Source: Acidobacteria bacterium UBA2994 (GTDB taxonomy: Bacteria; Acidobacteriota; Vicinamibacteria; Vicinamibacterales; UBA8438). Taken from it: DNA of 49,100 bases. The stretch is taken from contig DEAA01000079.1 in NCBI GenBank assembly GCA_002346545.1, positions 3,473 through 52,572 of the forward strand, in the 5' to 3' direction. Positions 41,359 to 49,100 of this stretch are shown in pieces. The notes beneath the pieces were generated by a model, which was not told where the DNA came from, did not search any database, and worked only from the letters and a program-made list of their open reading frames with translations. Position numbers and translations under genes: made by a program. The stretch's first letter is position 1. Every line of letters begins with the position of its first letter.

Positions 41359-42129
41359 TCATGCCGTGTCTTCCGTCGACAGTAGCGAGTCGACGAGCGC
41401 CGCCTCGCGCCGGGGGGTGTCGAGCAGCTGGCGCACATAGTCGTTGGCCGGGGCGCGCATCAGCTCGGCCGGTGCGCCGATCTGCACCATCCGGCCCTCC
41501 GAGAGCACGGCGATCCGATCGCCCAGCAGCAGCGCCTCGGTCATGTCGTGCGTGACGAATACCGCCGTCACTCCCAGTTCTCGCCGGATCCGGATGAACG
41601 AATCCTGCAGCCGCTGGCGCGTTAGTGGGTCGAGGGCGCCGAACGGCTCGTCGAGCAGCATCACCCGTGGCCGGGCCGCCAGTGCACGGGCAACGCCCGC
41701 CCGTTGTTGCTGCCCGCCCGAGAGTTCGTCGGGGCGCCGGTCACGCATCTCGTCCGGGTCGAGCTCGACCAGCCTGAGTAGCGTGTCGACCCGCTCTCGG
41801 ATCTGGTCCGGCGACCAGCCGAGCAGCGACGGCGTGACCCCGATGTTCTCAGACACGGAGAGATGCGGGAACAACCCGACCTGCTGGAAGGCGTAGCCGA
41901 TCCGGCGCCGCAGGTCGGAGGGGGTAAGCGCGGCGACGTCATCGCCGTCCAGCCGAACCGAGCCGCTGGTTGGCTCGATCAGCCGGTTGATCATCTTCAG
42001 GGTGGTGGTCTTGCCGCTGCCCGAGCCGCCGAGCAGGACGAGAAGCTCGCCCTTGGCCACTTCGAGCGAGAGCTCGGCGACTGCGAGGCGGTTGCCGTAC
42101 CGCTTACTCAATCCTCGGAGCTCGATCAT
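41359..42129 (-). CDS. Osmoprotectant ABC transporter ATP-binding protein
   Basis: The 256-residue ATPase is of the OpuCA/ProV branch. Walker A is GGSGSGKTT (about 35-43), the Q-loop region AFQQVGLFPHLSV, the signature LSGGQQQR and Walker B VMLLDEPFGALD. The switch histidine lies in FVTHDMTEA. It lacks the C-terminal CBS domains found in some ProV/OpuCA proteins, so ionic-strength sensing of that type is not expected. It lies 15 bases after the kamA-like stop and upstream of its permease partner. Confidence 0.92.
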   Translation of the reverse strand: MIELRGLSKRYGNRLAVAELSLEVAKGELLVLLGGSGSGKTTTLKMINRLIEPTSGSVRLDGDDVAALTPSDLRRRIGYAFQQVGLFPHLSVSENIGVTPSLLGWSPDQIRERVDTLLRLVELDPDEMRDRRPDELSGGQQQRAGVARALAARPRVMLLDEPFGALDPLTRQRLQDSFIRIRRELGVTAVFVTHDMTEALLLGDRIAVLSEGRMVQIGAPAELMRAPANDYVRQLLDTPRREAALVDSLLSTEDTA

Positions 42130-42144
42130 GCCCCCAGGGGTGTG

Positions 42145-43284
42145 TCAGACGTGGTCGGGAACGGTGTCGAGAACTGTTAGCTGGTCAAGCCAGTAGGCGC
42201 TGTCGTCTCGCCGGGCGACGAAGAATCGGCTGAGATCCTCGTCAAACTTAGCTTGGTGATACCGCAGATACAAGTGGTCGGCGTCGACACCCAGGATCTC
42301 GACTTTACCGGTCTCGTGCGACATGCAGTACTTGGCGCGGCGCGCCAGGCCTGAGCCCATCTTCAGCGCCTGTTGGAAGATGTGCCAGCCCTCGACAATC
42401 GGGATCTCATACGGTTCGTTGCCAGCCGTCGGTCGCCCCTGGAACAGGTAGTAGGGCGGGCATCCGGTGTAGGACAGCGTCGAGTACATCTCGGCCAGCA
42501 CGTGGGGATCGTCGTTGATCCCCTTGATGAGCGGGCACTGATTGACGCAGATGATGCCGTTGCGAATGCAGGTGTCGATCCCAGCTATGGCCTCGGGGGT
42601 GAGTTCGCGCGGATGGTCGAAGTGCGCCATCAGATAGATGCGCTGCTCGGGCGTTGAGTACTTCCGGAAGGCAGCTTGTAGCTCCTCGTCGTTCAGCAAC
42701 CGGAAAGGATCGAACGCCGGCATCTTGGATCCGAGCCGGATGATCTTGACGTGCGGAATTTGGCGGAGCGCGTCGAAGATTTCTACCAGCCGGCGCGTGC
42801 TCATTAGCAGCGGGTCGCCCCCGGTGAGCAGCACGTTGGTCACCTCCGGGTGGTCGGCGATATAGGCCAACCCGGCCGAAACGTCGTTGGTGACCTCGTC
42901 GTTCTCGTCCATGAACAGCCGCTTGCGGAAGCAGTAGCGGCAGTAGGCGCCACAGACTTCGTTGCAGAGCAGCAGCACTGTGTCCGTGTACTTGTGCTGG
43001 ACACCGTGCGCGACGGTGACCGACTGTTCGTTGCTGGCGTCAAGCTCTCCCCACTCGGACAGCTCTTCTTCGCGCGGGATGATCAGTTGCTTGATCGGGT
43101 CTTCCGGGTCGTCCCAATCGATTAGGCCGAGATAGTAGTCGTTGGCGCGAAAGACATAGCGCGCAGCTACAGGTCCGAGACGATCACGCTGCTCAGGCGT
43201 GAGCTGTTCGATTTGGTCCAGCTTGCGCACGTATTTGACTCGCCGTTTCGGCTTGTCTGGCGTGGGCTGAGTCACAGTATTCAT
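42145..43284 (-). CDS. KamA-family radical SAM protein (lysine 2,3-aminomutase-like)
   Basis: The protein has 379 residues. The iron-sulfur cluster cysteines are C111, C115 and C118 in CGAYCRYC, followed by LLTGGDPLL (152-160) as in lysine 2,3-aminomutases. The PLP lysine of classic KamA lies in PGGGGK; here the aligned stretch reads SHETGK, so K327 is the probable PLP lysine but the glycine run is missing. A conserved NQCPLIKGIND block is present. Lysine 2,3-aminomutases make beta-lysine, used in methanogens and some bacteria as the osmolyte N-acetyl-beta-lysine; the adjacent osmoprotectant importer fits this, but no ablB acetyltransferase is visible. ATG 43284 is preferred over TTG 43290. 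Confidence 0.85.
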   Translation of the reverse strand: MNTVTQPTPDKPKRRVKYVRKLDQIEQLTPEQRDRLGPVAARYVFRANDYYLGLIDWDDPEDPIKQLIIPREEELSEWGELDASNEQSVTVAHGVQHKYTDTVLLLCNEVCGAYCRYCFRKRLFMDENDEVTNDVSAGLAYIADHPEVTNVLLTGGDPLLMSTRRLVEIFDALRQIPHVKIIRLGSKMPAFDPFRLLNDEELQAAFRKYSTPEQRIYLMAHFDHPRELTPEAIAGIDTCIRNGIICVNQCPLIKGINDDPHVLAEMYSTLSYTGCPPYYLFQGRPTAGNEPYEIPIVEGWHIFQQALKMGSGLARRAKYCMSHETGKVEILGVDADHLYLRYHQAKFDEDLSRFFVARRDDSAYWLDQLTVLDTVPDHV

Positions 43285-43293
43285 AGGCAATTT

Positions 43294-43388
43294 GCGGTTA
43301 TCAAGCCGCCACCGCCAGGCACCGGTCGGAGCATGCTGGTGCTCCCTGCCGATGCCGGGGCCCGGTCAAGCCCATCCCGGCAACCGCG
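43294..43388. ncRNA. Strongly folded segment, candidate structured RNA or leader of the kamA-like gene
   Basis: GCGGTT (43294-43299) can pair with AACCGC (43383-43388), enclosing a long imperfect hairpin. The inner stems are GGAGCA (43328-43333) with TGCTCC (43340-43345), then CGG/CCG and GGCA/TGCC outside it. A GCCGGG/CCCGGC pair flanks GTCAAGCCCA. On the + strand, GTCAAGCCC followed by CCCGGCAACC is reminiscent of the SAM-I/SAM-IV riboswitch core, but no + strand target gene follows. On the - strand it would be the kamA leader. Both readings are unproven. Confidence 0.3.
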
Positions 43389-43770
43389 GGGGGCAACAGA
43401 ACCAGACACTCGGATGGGGTGACTAGTATCGACTACTCGTGACCAAGACGCAACCCCCGTCGCGGGCAGCGAAAGCGAGATACGCTGCGTTGCTGGCCCG
43501 TGCTCTCGAGGTCGTTCTGCGATTCACTGACAAGCCGTCGTCGCGCTAGACCACTTGTCTGCAGTATCTTGCAGGCATTAGGTCGAATTAGGTCAAAAGA
43601 TAGATCTAGATGCCGCAGTCTCGACAGGGGCTACGTTTCGCGTCCGGTGAACTAAACGAGAAACCGGGCAGTGAAGTGCACGGTTTAAGCGACACAGGCT
43701 ATGCGAGGCGCGTTGCAGCCGAACCCCTCGCGCCCGCTTGTGGGGACCCCATAGCCCCCGGGGCTGCCGG

Positions 43771-43791
43771 CGGGCACGCTGTGCGTGCCCG
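43771..43791 (-). terminator. Hairpin after aceF
   Basis: A perfect eight-base-pair stem CGGGCACG/CGTGCCCG with a five-base loop starts 11 bases beyond the aceF stop on the minus strand. A second palindrome, AGCCCC-C-GGGGCT (43753-43765), follows it. No T-run is present, so termination is likely but not certain. Confidence 0.45.
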
Positions 43792-43801
43792 GGATCGCAA
43801 C

Positions 43802-45109
43802 CTACAGTTCAAGCAACAGAGGGTGTTCGAGGCGTGTTGCAATCCATCGGAGAAACCGCACGCCGTCAGCTCCGTCGATAAGGCGGTGGTCGTAGGAGAG
43901 GGAGAGGGGCATGATGGGGCGTGGCTCGAACCGGTCATTGATCCAGACCGGCGCCTGGGTCGACCGCGAGAGGCCGAGGATGGCCACCTCGGGATAGTTG
44001 ACGATGGGGGTGAAGGCGGTGCCGCCTAGGCCACCCAGGTTGGTAATGGTGAACGTGCCCCCCTGCAGGTCGTCCGGTTCCGCCTTGCCCTCTCGCACCT
44101 TGCTCGCCAGCGCCGAGATCTCAGTCGAGAGGGCGCCGAGGCTCTTGGTATCGGCGTCTCGAATAACCGGGACGAGCAGTCCGCGCTCGGTGTCCACCGC
44201 GACCCCGACGTGTACGTACTGCTTGTAGACGATCTCGCCCCCCGCCACATCGAGCGAGGCGTTGAACTGCGGGAACTCCCGGAGCGCGGCCGACGCGACC
44301 GCTACAGCCAGCGCGGTCACTGTCAGCGGAAGATCCGGCGTATGCTTCTTGGTGGTCTTTCGCACGGCTTCGAACTCGCTGATGTCGGCCTGATCGTGCT
44401 GGGTGACATGCGGCACGGTCTGCCAGGCCAGGCTCATCCGACGCGTGACCGTACGCCGGATGCCCTTCAGCGGCTGCTTCTCGACCGGGCCCCACACGGC
44501 GAAGTCGGGGAGCGGCGTTGGCGCGGCCGGGCCCGCGCCTCCCCCCGCCAGCTGCCCCATCGCCTGCTTGGCGTGCGTCTTCACGTCGTCCAGGGTGACG
44601 CGATTTCGGCGGCCGGTCGGCATTACTGTCTCGATGTTTACCCCGATCTCTCGGGCGAGTTTCCGTACGGAGGGCGACGCCAGAGCGTGCCGTCCACCGA
44701 ACGTTGGCGAGGGGGGACCGGGCGAAGCAACCTGAGTGGACGCCACTGGTGCGGGTAACGGAGCGGTTTCGGTGAGGGGCTTGGGCTTCGGTGCCGGAGC
44801 CTCGGCTGGTTCCTCGGGTTCGGCCGGTGGTGCCGGAGGCGCCGACTCGGCTTGGGACCCGGCCGTCCAGGCGCCGTCGGTCAGGGTGAGGAGCTGCGCT
44901 CCCACCTTAATGGTGGCGCCCTGGCTCACCGCGATGTCGCCCACGACGCCGGCTGATGGCGCCGGTACCTCAACGGTGGCCTTGTCGGTCTCGACCTCGA
45001 TCAGGGGCTGGTCGGCCTCGACGGCGTCGCCAGTCTTCACCAGTACCTGGATTACCTCAGCCTCCTCGATCCCCTCGCCGAGTACCGGCAGCGTCACATC
45101 GATCAGCAT
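43802..45109 (-). CDS. aceF: Dihydrolipoamide acetyltransferase, E2 of pyruvate dehydrogenase
   Basis: The 435-residue E2 core has a single lipoyl domain (about 2-77), with lipoyl lysine K43 in ETDKATV. A Pro/Ala/Glu-rich linker (about 88-135) leads to the peripheral subunit-binding domain (about 143-176, ASPSVRKLAREIGV). The catalytic domain runs from about 205 and carries H408 and D412 in DHRLIDG. E. coli AceF has three lipoyl domains, so this is a short version. It lies 11 bases after aceE. E3 (lpd) is not in the window. Confidence 0.94.
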   Translation of the reverse strand: MLIDVTLPVLGEGIEEAEVIQVLVKTGDAVEADQPLIEVETDKATVEVPAPSAGVVGDIAVSQGATIKVGAQLLTLTDGAWTAGSQAESAPPAPPAEPEEPAEAPAPKPKPLTETAPLPAPVASTQVASPGPPSPTFGGRHALASPSVRKLAREIGVNIETVMPTGRRNRVTLDDVKTHAKQAMGQLAGGGAGPAAPTPLPDFAVWGPVEKQPLKGIRRTVTRRMSLAWQTVPHVTQHDQADISEFEAVRKTTKKHTPDLPLTVTALAVAVASAALREFPQFNASLDVAGGEIVYKQYVHVGVAVDTERGLLVPVIRDADTKSLGALSTEISALASKVREGKAEPDDLQGGTFTITNLGGLGGTAFTPIVNYPEVAILGLSRSTQAPVWINDRFEPRPIMPLSLSYDHRLIDGADGVRFLRWIATRLEHPLLLEL

Positions 45110-45120
45110 CTCGGTGTCCT

Positions 45121-47787
45121 CTATGAAACCGCTGGATCTGCCTTTTCTGGGTCGATCTCCATATCCTCGATGGCCTGCGCCACCACCGTGTAGTCGATCG
45201 CGCCGTCACGCGCCAGCGCGCCTAGGGTCGCCAGCGTGATGAATCGGGCATCCACCTCGAAGAAGTTGCGGAGCGCTTCGCGGGTGTCACTGCGACCGAA
45301 GCCGTCCGTACCCAGCGAGACCAGCCTCCTATCCAGCCACTGGCCCAACGAGTCAGGTAGCGCCTTAAGGTAGTCGCTGGCGGCCACCACCACGCCTGGC
45401 GCATTACCCAGACACTGGGTCACATAGGGCACGCGCGGTTCGTCCAGCGGGTGGAGGAGGTTCCACCGATCCGCCGCGTGGCCGTCACGATAGAGTTGGG
45501 CCCAACTAGTGACGCTCCAGACGTCGGCGGCAACGTTGTAGCGAGTCAGCATGGTCTGGGCGGCGATCGCCTCCGGCAGAATGGCGCCGCTGGCCAGGAG
45601 CTGCGCCTGATGCGGGCCGTCGTTTTCGGACGGACGCACCCGGTAGAGGCCCTTGAGGATGCCGTCGCGGCAGCCGTCGGGCATGGGCGGCATCGGATAC
45701 GGCTGGTTCTCCACCGTCAGGTAATAGAAGACGCTCTCGCTCTCGACATACATCCGACGGATGCCCTCCTCGATGATGACGCCCAGCTCGTAGGCATAGG
45801 CCGGGTCATACGAGAGGAGGTTTGGCACCGGATAGGCCAGCAGGTGGCTCTGCCCGTCCTGGTGCTGCAGGCCCTCGCCGGCCAGGGTAGTGCGCCCGGC
45901 GGTGCCGCCCAGCAGGAAGCCTCGGCAGCGCGAATCGGCCGCTGCCCAGATTAGGTCGCCCACTCGCTGGAATCCGAACATCGAGTAGAAGATGAAGAAT
46001 GGAATGGTGTTGACGCCTCGCGTCGAATAGGCGGTGCCGGCGGCGATGAATGACGCTATCGAGCCCGCCTCAGTGATGCCCTCTTCGAGCACCTGCCCAT
46101 CCTCGGCTTCGCGGTAGTAGAGGAGTGTCGCGTGGTCGACCGGTTCGTACTTCTGACCGGCGTGCGCGTAGATGCCCACCTGGCGGAAGAGTGCTTCCAT
46201 GCCGAAGGTACGCGCCTCGTCCGGCACGATCGGGACGATCAGGTCGCCGATCTCCGGGTCGCGCAGCAGGCGGCTCAGCAGCCGCGCGAACGCCATGGTC
46301 AGAGAGATTTCCCGGTCGCCGGTCCCTTCCCGTAGCTCCGCGAACAGCTCGGTCGAGACCGGGTCCATCGGTACCGCTCGTTCGACCCGCTTGGGCACCG
46401 AGCCGCCGAGCGCCGCCCGCCGCTCATTCAGATAGACCATCTCCGGGCTGTCGCCCTCCGGTACATAGAACGGTAGGCCCGCGATTTGCTCGTCGGACAG
46501 CGGGATGTGGAAGCGGTCGCGGAACGCCCGGAGCTCGTCCTCGTTCAGCTTCTTCTGTTGGTGGGTGACGTTGCGGCCCTCGCCGCCCTCCCCGAGCCCG
46601 TAGCCCTTGATGGTGCGGGCCAGGACCACGGTGGGCGCGCCCCGGTGTGCCACGGCGGAGGCGAATGCCGAGTAGACCTTCGCCGGGTCGTGTCCGCCGA
46701 GCCGGAGCTTCTTCAGCTCGTTGTCGGTGAAGTGGTCCACCATGTCGAGCAGCTTCGGGTACTTGCTCCAGAAGTGGTCGCGGACGTAGGCGCCAGATTC
46801 GACCGCATAGCGCTGATACTGCCCGTCGACCGTCTCGCTCATGCGGCGGACGAGCAGCCCTTCGGTGTCGACAGCCAGGAGCGGGTCCCAGTCTCGGCCC
46901 CAGAGCACCTTGATGACGTTCCAGCCGGCTCCCCGAAAGGCGGCCTCTAGTTCCTGGATGATCTGCCCGTTGCCTCGCACTGGCCCGTCCAGCCGCTGGA
47001 GGTTGCAGTTCACCACAAAGATCAGGTTGTCGAGCTGCTCGCGCGAGGCCAGCGTGATGGCGCCCAACGATTCCGGTTCGTCGGTCTCGCCATCGCCCAT
47101 GAGCACCCACACTTTGGCGTCCGATGGGGGCAGGATGCCGCGGTCTTCCAGGTAGCGCTGAAACCGCGCCTGGTAGATGCCCATGATCGGGCTCAACCCC
47201 ATCGAGACCGTGGGGAACTCCCAGAAATCTGGCATGAGCCACGGGTGCGGGTACGACGAGAGCCCCGAGCCGGTCAGCTCGCGGCGGAAGTGTTCCAGGT
47301 GGGCCCGATCCAGTCGGCCTTCGAGATGGGCGCGGGCATACACGCCTGGCGAAGCGTGTCCCTGGTAATAGACGAGGTCGCCCGGATGGTCGTCCGTAGC
47401 GGCCCGGAAGAAGTGGTTGAAGCCGACTTCGTAGAGGGTCGCCGCCGAGGCGTAGGTGGAGATGTGTCCGCCGATGCCATCCGCCTCCCGGTTTGCCTTC
47501 ACCACCATAGCGAGCGCGTTCCACCGGACGAGGCTCTTCAGCCGCTGCTCCAGGTCACGGTCGCCGGGGTAGGCCGGGTCTTCATCTGGCGGAATGCTGT
47601 TCACATACGGGGTGTTGGCGGTGAACGGCAGCTGCACGCCTGCGTGCTCGCCACGCCGCGTCAGGTCCTGTAGCAACCGCCCCGCGGCTGTGAGCCCGTG
47701 ATGGTCGATGACCGCGTCCAGCGAGTCGAGCCAGTCGTGGATCTCGTCCTGCTCGAGATCGGGGGCGGTGAGAGGAGTGTTTGTCAT
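45121..47787 (-). CDS. aceE: Pyruvate dehydrogenase E1, homodimeric AceE type
   Basis: The 888-residue thiamine diphosphate enzyme decarboxylates pyruvate and transfers acetyl to lipoyl-E2. The N-terminal part has GGHISTYASAATLYEVGFNHF and the QGHASPGVYARA histidine loop. The TPP/Mg motif runs from GDGETDEPES (231-240) to N260 (VVNCN). It is the single-chain form, unlike the split PdhA/PdhB of Gram-positives. It heads the aceEF unit. The upstream gap on the minus strand meets the divergent secreted-protein gene 230 bases away; no clear Shine-Dalgarno sequence precedes ATG 47787. Confidence 0.95.
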   Translation of the reverse strand: MTNTPLTAPDLEQDEIHDWLDSLDAVIDHHGLTAAGRLLQDLTRRGEHAGVQLPFTANTPYVNSIPPDEDPAYPGDRDLEQRLKSLVRWNALAMVVKANREADGIGGHISTYASAATLYEVGFNHFFRAATDDHPGDLVYYQGHASPGVYARAHLEGRLDRAHLEHFRRELTGSGLSSYPHPWLMPDFWEFPTVSMGLSPIMGIYQARFQRYLEDRGILPPSDAKVWVLMGDGETDEPESLGAITLASREQLDNLIFVVNCNLQRLDGPVRGNGQIIQELEAAFRGAGWNVIKVLWGRDWDPLLAVDTEGLLVRRMSETVDGQYQRYAVESGAYVRDHFWSKYPKLLDMVDHFTDNELKKLRLGGHDPAKVYSAFASAVAHRGAPTVVLARTIKGYGLGEGGEGRNVTHQQKKLNEDELRAFRDRFHIPLSDEQIAGLPFYVPEGDSPEMVYLNERRAALGGSVPKRVERAVPMDPVSTELFAELREGTGDREISLTMAFARLLSRLLRDPEIGDLIVPIVPDEARTFGMEALFRQVGIYAHAGQKYEPVDHATLLYYREAEDGQVLEEGITEAGSIASFIAAGTAYSTRGVNTIPFFIFYSMFGFQRVGDLIWAAADSRCRGFLLGGTAGRTTLAGEGLQHQDGQSHLLAYPVPNLLSYDPAYAYELGVIIEEGIRRMYVESESVFYYLTVENQPYPMPPMPDGCRDGILKGLYRVRPSENDGPHQAQLLASGAILPEAIAAQTMLTRYNVAADVWSVTSWAQLYRDGHAADRWNLLHPLDEPRVPYVTQCLGNAPGVVVAASDYLKALPDSLGQWLDRRLVSLGTDGFGRSDTREALRNFFEVDARFITLATLGALARDGAIDYTVVAQAIEDMEIDPEKADPAVS

Positions 47788-47985
47788 CGCGTCATGTGGC
47801 TACCCGCATGTCGAGGGTCGGCGGGCGAGCGGTTGCCTCTAGGGTGAACAAGTGGCCGAACGTGGTCGGGGGCGGTCCTATCGGCCGGTTCGGCGCCCCT
47901 GAAGCTCGACCAGGCTGCCAAACCGTCTGTCTGTTCAGTGTAGTCGACCTGACTGGCGAGGTGGGAGCGGCGAGCAGACTGGCGC

Positions 47986-47991
47986 TACAAT
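47986..47991 (+). promoter_or_regulatory. Candidate -10 box for the right-edge gene
   Basis: TACAAT, five of six matches to TATAAT, would start transcription near 47998, just before AGGAGG (48008-48013) and ATG 48018. No -35 is seen at the right distance. Confidence 0.35.
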
Positions 47992-48017
47992 GTCGGCATC
48001 GAGTTTCAGGAGGTCAT

Positions 48018-49100
48018 ATGCGCAGTCGGATAGCGATCGGTGTCGGTGGGCTGTCGTTCGTGTGTGTGGCGTCGATGGCGGCGGCACAGTCCAGCAATAT
48101 TCCGCGGACGGCGAGTGGGCGACCGGATCTGTCCGGTACCTATGACGTCGGCACACTTACGCCGATGCAGCGCCCGAGGGAGCTCGCCGAGCAAATGTCG
48201 CTGACCGACGAGGAAGCGGCCCAGTTTGGTGCCGAGGCGACGGCCGGGCTTGATCGCCGCAACAACATCGTTGAATCGGTCAATACCCAGCGCAGCGATC
48301 CGAATCGCGGCGCACCTCCGGTCGGTGGCGATGGCTCGACGGGAGCATCGGGCAACGTCGGTGGCTATAACACCTTCTGGATCGACCCCGGCTCTGGCAT
48401 GTTCCAGATCGACGGCGAGTGGCGTACTTCCATCATCATCGATCCGCAGAACGGCCGGTATCCGCCGCGGGTGGAGCAGCGTCGGGGCAGCGGGTTCCGT
48501 TCCCGCCAGAACGACGGCACCGCCTACTGGCTCGAGGATGGCCTCGACACGCCCGGCCCGTTCGACAACATGGAGCAGCGGCCATTCGCCGAGCGTTGTC
48601 TCATCGGCTTCGGGTCCACTGCGGGGCCGCCGATGCTGTCGGTGCTCTACAACAATCACAAGCGGATTGTGCAGAGCGAAGATACCGTCATGATCCTCAC
48701 CGAGATGAACCACGACGCGCGGATCATCCGAATGAACGCCGAGCACGACCCTCCCTACATCCAAGAGTGGCTGGGCGACTCGATCGGGCACTGGGAGGGC
48801 GACACCCTCGTGGTGGAGACCACCAACTTCACCGACCGCCCCTCCTTCACGCAGGGCACGGCGAACATGAAGGTGACCGAGCGCTTCCGGATGGAGAGCG
48901 CCGACAAGCTCATCTACACCTTCACCGTCGAGGACCCGACGGTGTGGACGGCGCCGTTCACCGGCGAGTACGCCTGGCCGCGCACCGAGGGCAAGGTGTT
49001 CGAGTACGCCTGCCACGAGGCGAACTACTCGTTCGGTGGCATCATGCGAGGTGCCCGGTTGCTCGAGGCGGAGTTCCGCGGCGAGGAGACCGGAGGGGTG
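48018..49100 (+). CDS. Secreted protein of unknown function, 3' truncated by the window edge
   Basis: The frame is open for 361 codons from ATG 48018 to the last base, with no stop. AGGAGG four bases upstream supports the start. The signal peptide is RSRIAIGVGGLSFVCVASMAAAQ. The mature part has GRPDLSGTYD near its start, then PFAERCLIGFGSTAGPPML, YNNHKRIVQSEDTVMILTEM, DSIGHWEGDTLVVETTNFTD and TFTVEDPTVWTAPF near its end. This is a large family abundant in Acidobacteria (Vicinamibacteria and relatives) with no known activity; the repeated 'WLGDSxGxWEGDTLVVxTTNF' motif is its hallmark. Most of the protein is present. A long frame on the opposite strand (48006-49016) is an antisense shadow. Confidence 0.85.
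   Translation, partial: MRSRIAIGVGGLSFVCVASMAAAQSSNIPRTASGRPDLSGTYDVGTLTPMQRPRELAEQMSLTDEEAAQFGAEATAGLDRRNNIVESVNTQRSDPNRGAPPVGGDGSTGASGNVGGYNTFWIDPGSGMFQIDGEWRTSIIIDPQNGRYPPRVEQRRGSGFRSRQNDGTAYWLEDGLDTPGPFDNMEQRPFAERCLIGFGSTAGPPMLSVLYNNHKRIVQSEDTVMILTEMNHDARIIRMNAEHDPPYIQEWLGDSIGHWEGDTLVVETTNFTDRPSFTQGTANMKVTERFRMESADKLIYTFTVEDPTVWTAPFTGEYAWPRTEGKVFEYACHEANYSFGGIMRGARLLEAEFRGEETGGV

Larger units (their letters stand above)
43285..43801. other. 517-base gene-poor region between the kamA-like gene and aceF
   Basis: No convincing protein gene is seen. The kamA-side part (43294-43388) is strongly folded and is listed separately. A direct repeat ATTAGGTC-GA-ATTAGGTC (43577-43594) has a ten-base period. 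A 36-codon frame starts GTG 43439 and stops at 43549 but has no supporting signal. GC hairpins at 43753-43765 and 43771-43791 lie next to the aceF stop. The promoters of kamA must lie in this region. Confidence 0.6.

Noticed and set aside
43285..43440. Signal recognition particle (4.5S) RNA
   Set aside because: A 95-base hairpin-like segment has the right size, but the conserved GGAA tetraloop and symmetric-loop sequence are absent on both strands.
43439..43549. 36-codon + frame starting GTG
   Set aside because: Too short, no ribosome site and no recognisable sequence; kept only as a note in the gap description.
43610..44029. 139-codon + frame in the gap beside aceF
   Set aside because: Its second half is antisense to the conserved E2 catalytic domain; the first half has no ribosome site or family similarity.
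48006..49016. 336-codon minus frame at the right edge
   Set aside because: Antisense to the + strand secreted-protein gene, which has a signal peptide, a strong ribosome site and family motifs.

Overview
The window is a dense, GC-rich bacterial chromosome segment with about 37 protein genes, one tRNA gene and very little intergenic DNA. It carries no phage, transposon, CRISPR or rRNA. The gene content suggests an aerobic, diderm member of the Acidobacteriota, probably Vicinamibacteria-like. The reasons are the secreted 'GRPDLSG'-type protein at the right edge, the coenzyme B12-dependent ribonucleotide reductase, the TamB/Omp85 outer-membrane genes, and the mix of lipoproteins and ergothioneine genes. 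The lineage is inferred from gene families, not from a marker-gene phylogeny.

Left part (1-18975, all on the + strand). An anti-sigma-like C-terminus, a small lipoprotein and an APC permease precede hslV-hslU (a proteasome-like protease). Then come a CGKRGPP-type lipoprotein with an interrupted fibronectin fold, a fumarylacetoacetase-family hydrolase, a small transaldolase, and a three-gene biotin-dependent acyl-CoA carboxylase (carboxyltransferase, biotin carboxylase, biotin carrier). tamB, an Omp85 protein with about seven POTRA repeats, and a SurA-N-like periplasmic protein follow. Many of these genes overlap by 1-8 bases, as expected for coupled translation.

Middle part (18988-28702). 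A CPBP-family membrane protease (-) is divergent from nrdJ (+). The space between them holds two NrdR boxes 32 bp apart, a candidate promoter and a hairpin-rich leader that can cover the nrdJ ribosome site. After nrdJ come a strong shared terminator hairpin, a small membrane protein (-), a DUF547 exported protein, an SDR dehydrogenase, and mrfA-mrfB, the helicase/exonuclease pair known from Bacillus mitomycin repair.

Proteostasis operon (- strand, 35679 to 28699): tRNA-Leu(UAG), tig, clpP, clpX, lon, engB, rpmE. With hslVU, three ATP-dependent protease systems lie in one window. rpmE also has its own extended -10 promoter.

Right part. egtB-egtD (ergothioneine) and an AI-2E family transporter run on + and collide tail-to-tail with a TerB-like gene. 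On the - strand, a KamA-family radical SAM enzyme is followed by an osmoprotectant ABC ATPase, a fused permease/binding protein and the TerB-like gene. aceE-aceF (pyruvate dehydrogenase E1 and E2, no E3 here) form a separate - unit. A 517-base gene-free stretch between aceF and the kamA-like gene contains a strongly folded segment. The last gene (+) is a secreted protein of unknown function that runs off the right edge.

Points most worth a second look: the nrdJ control region, the folded segment upstream of the kamA-like gene, the seven-POTRA Omp85/TamB/SurA-N cluster, the kamA-osmoprotectant linkage, and the tandem repeat in front of mrfAB.
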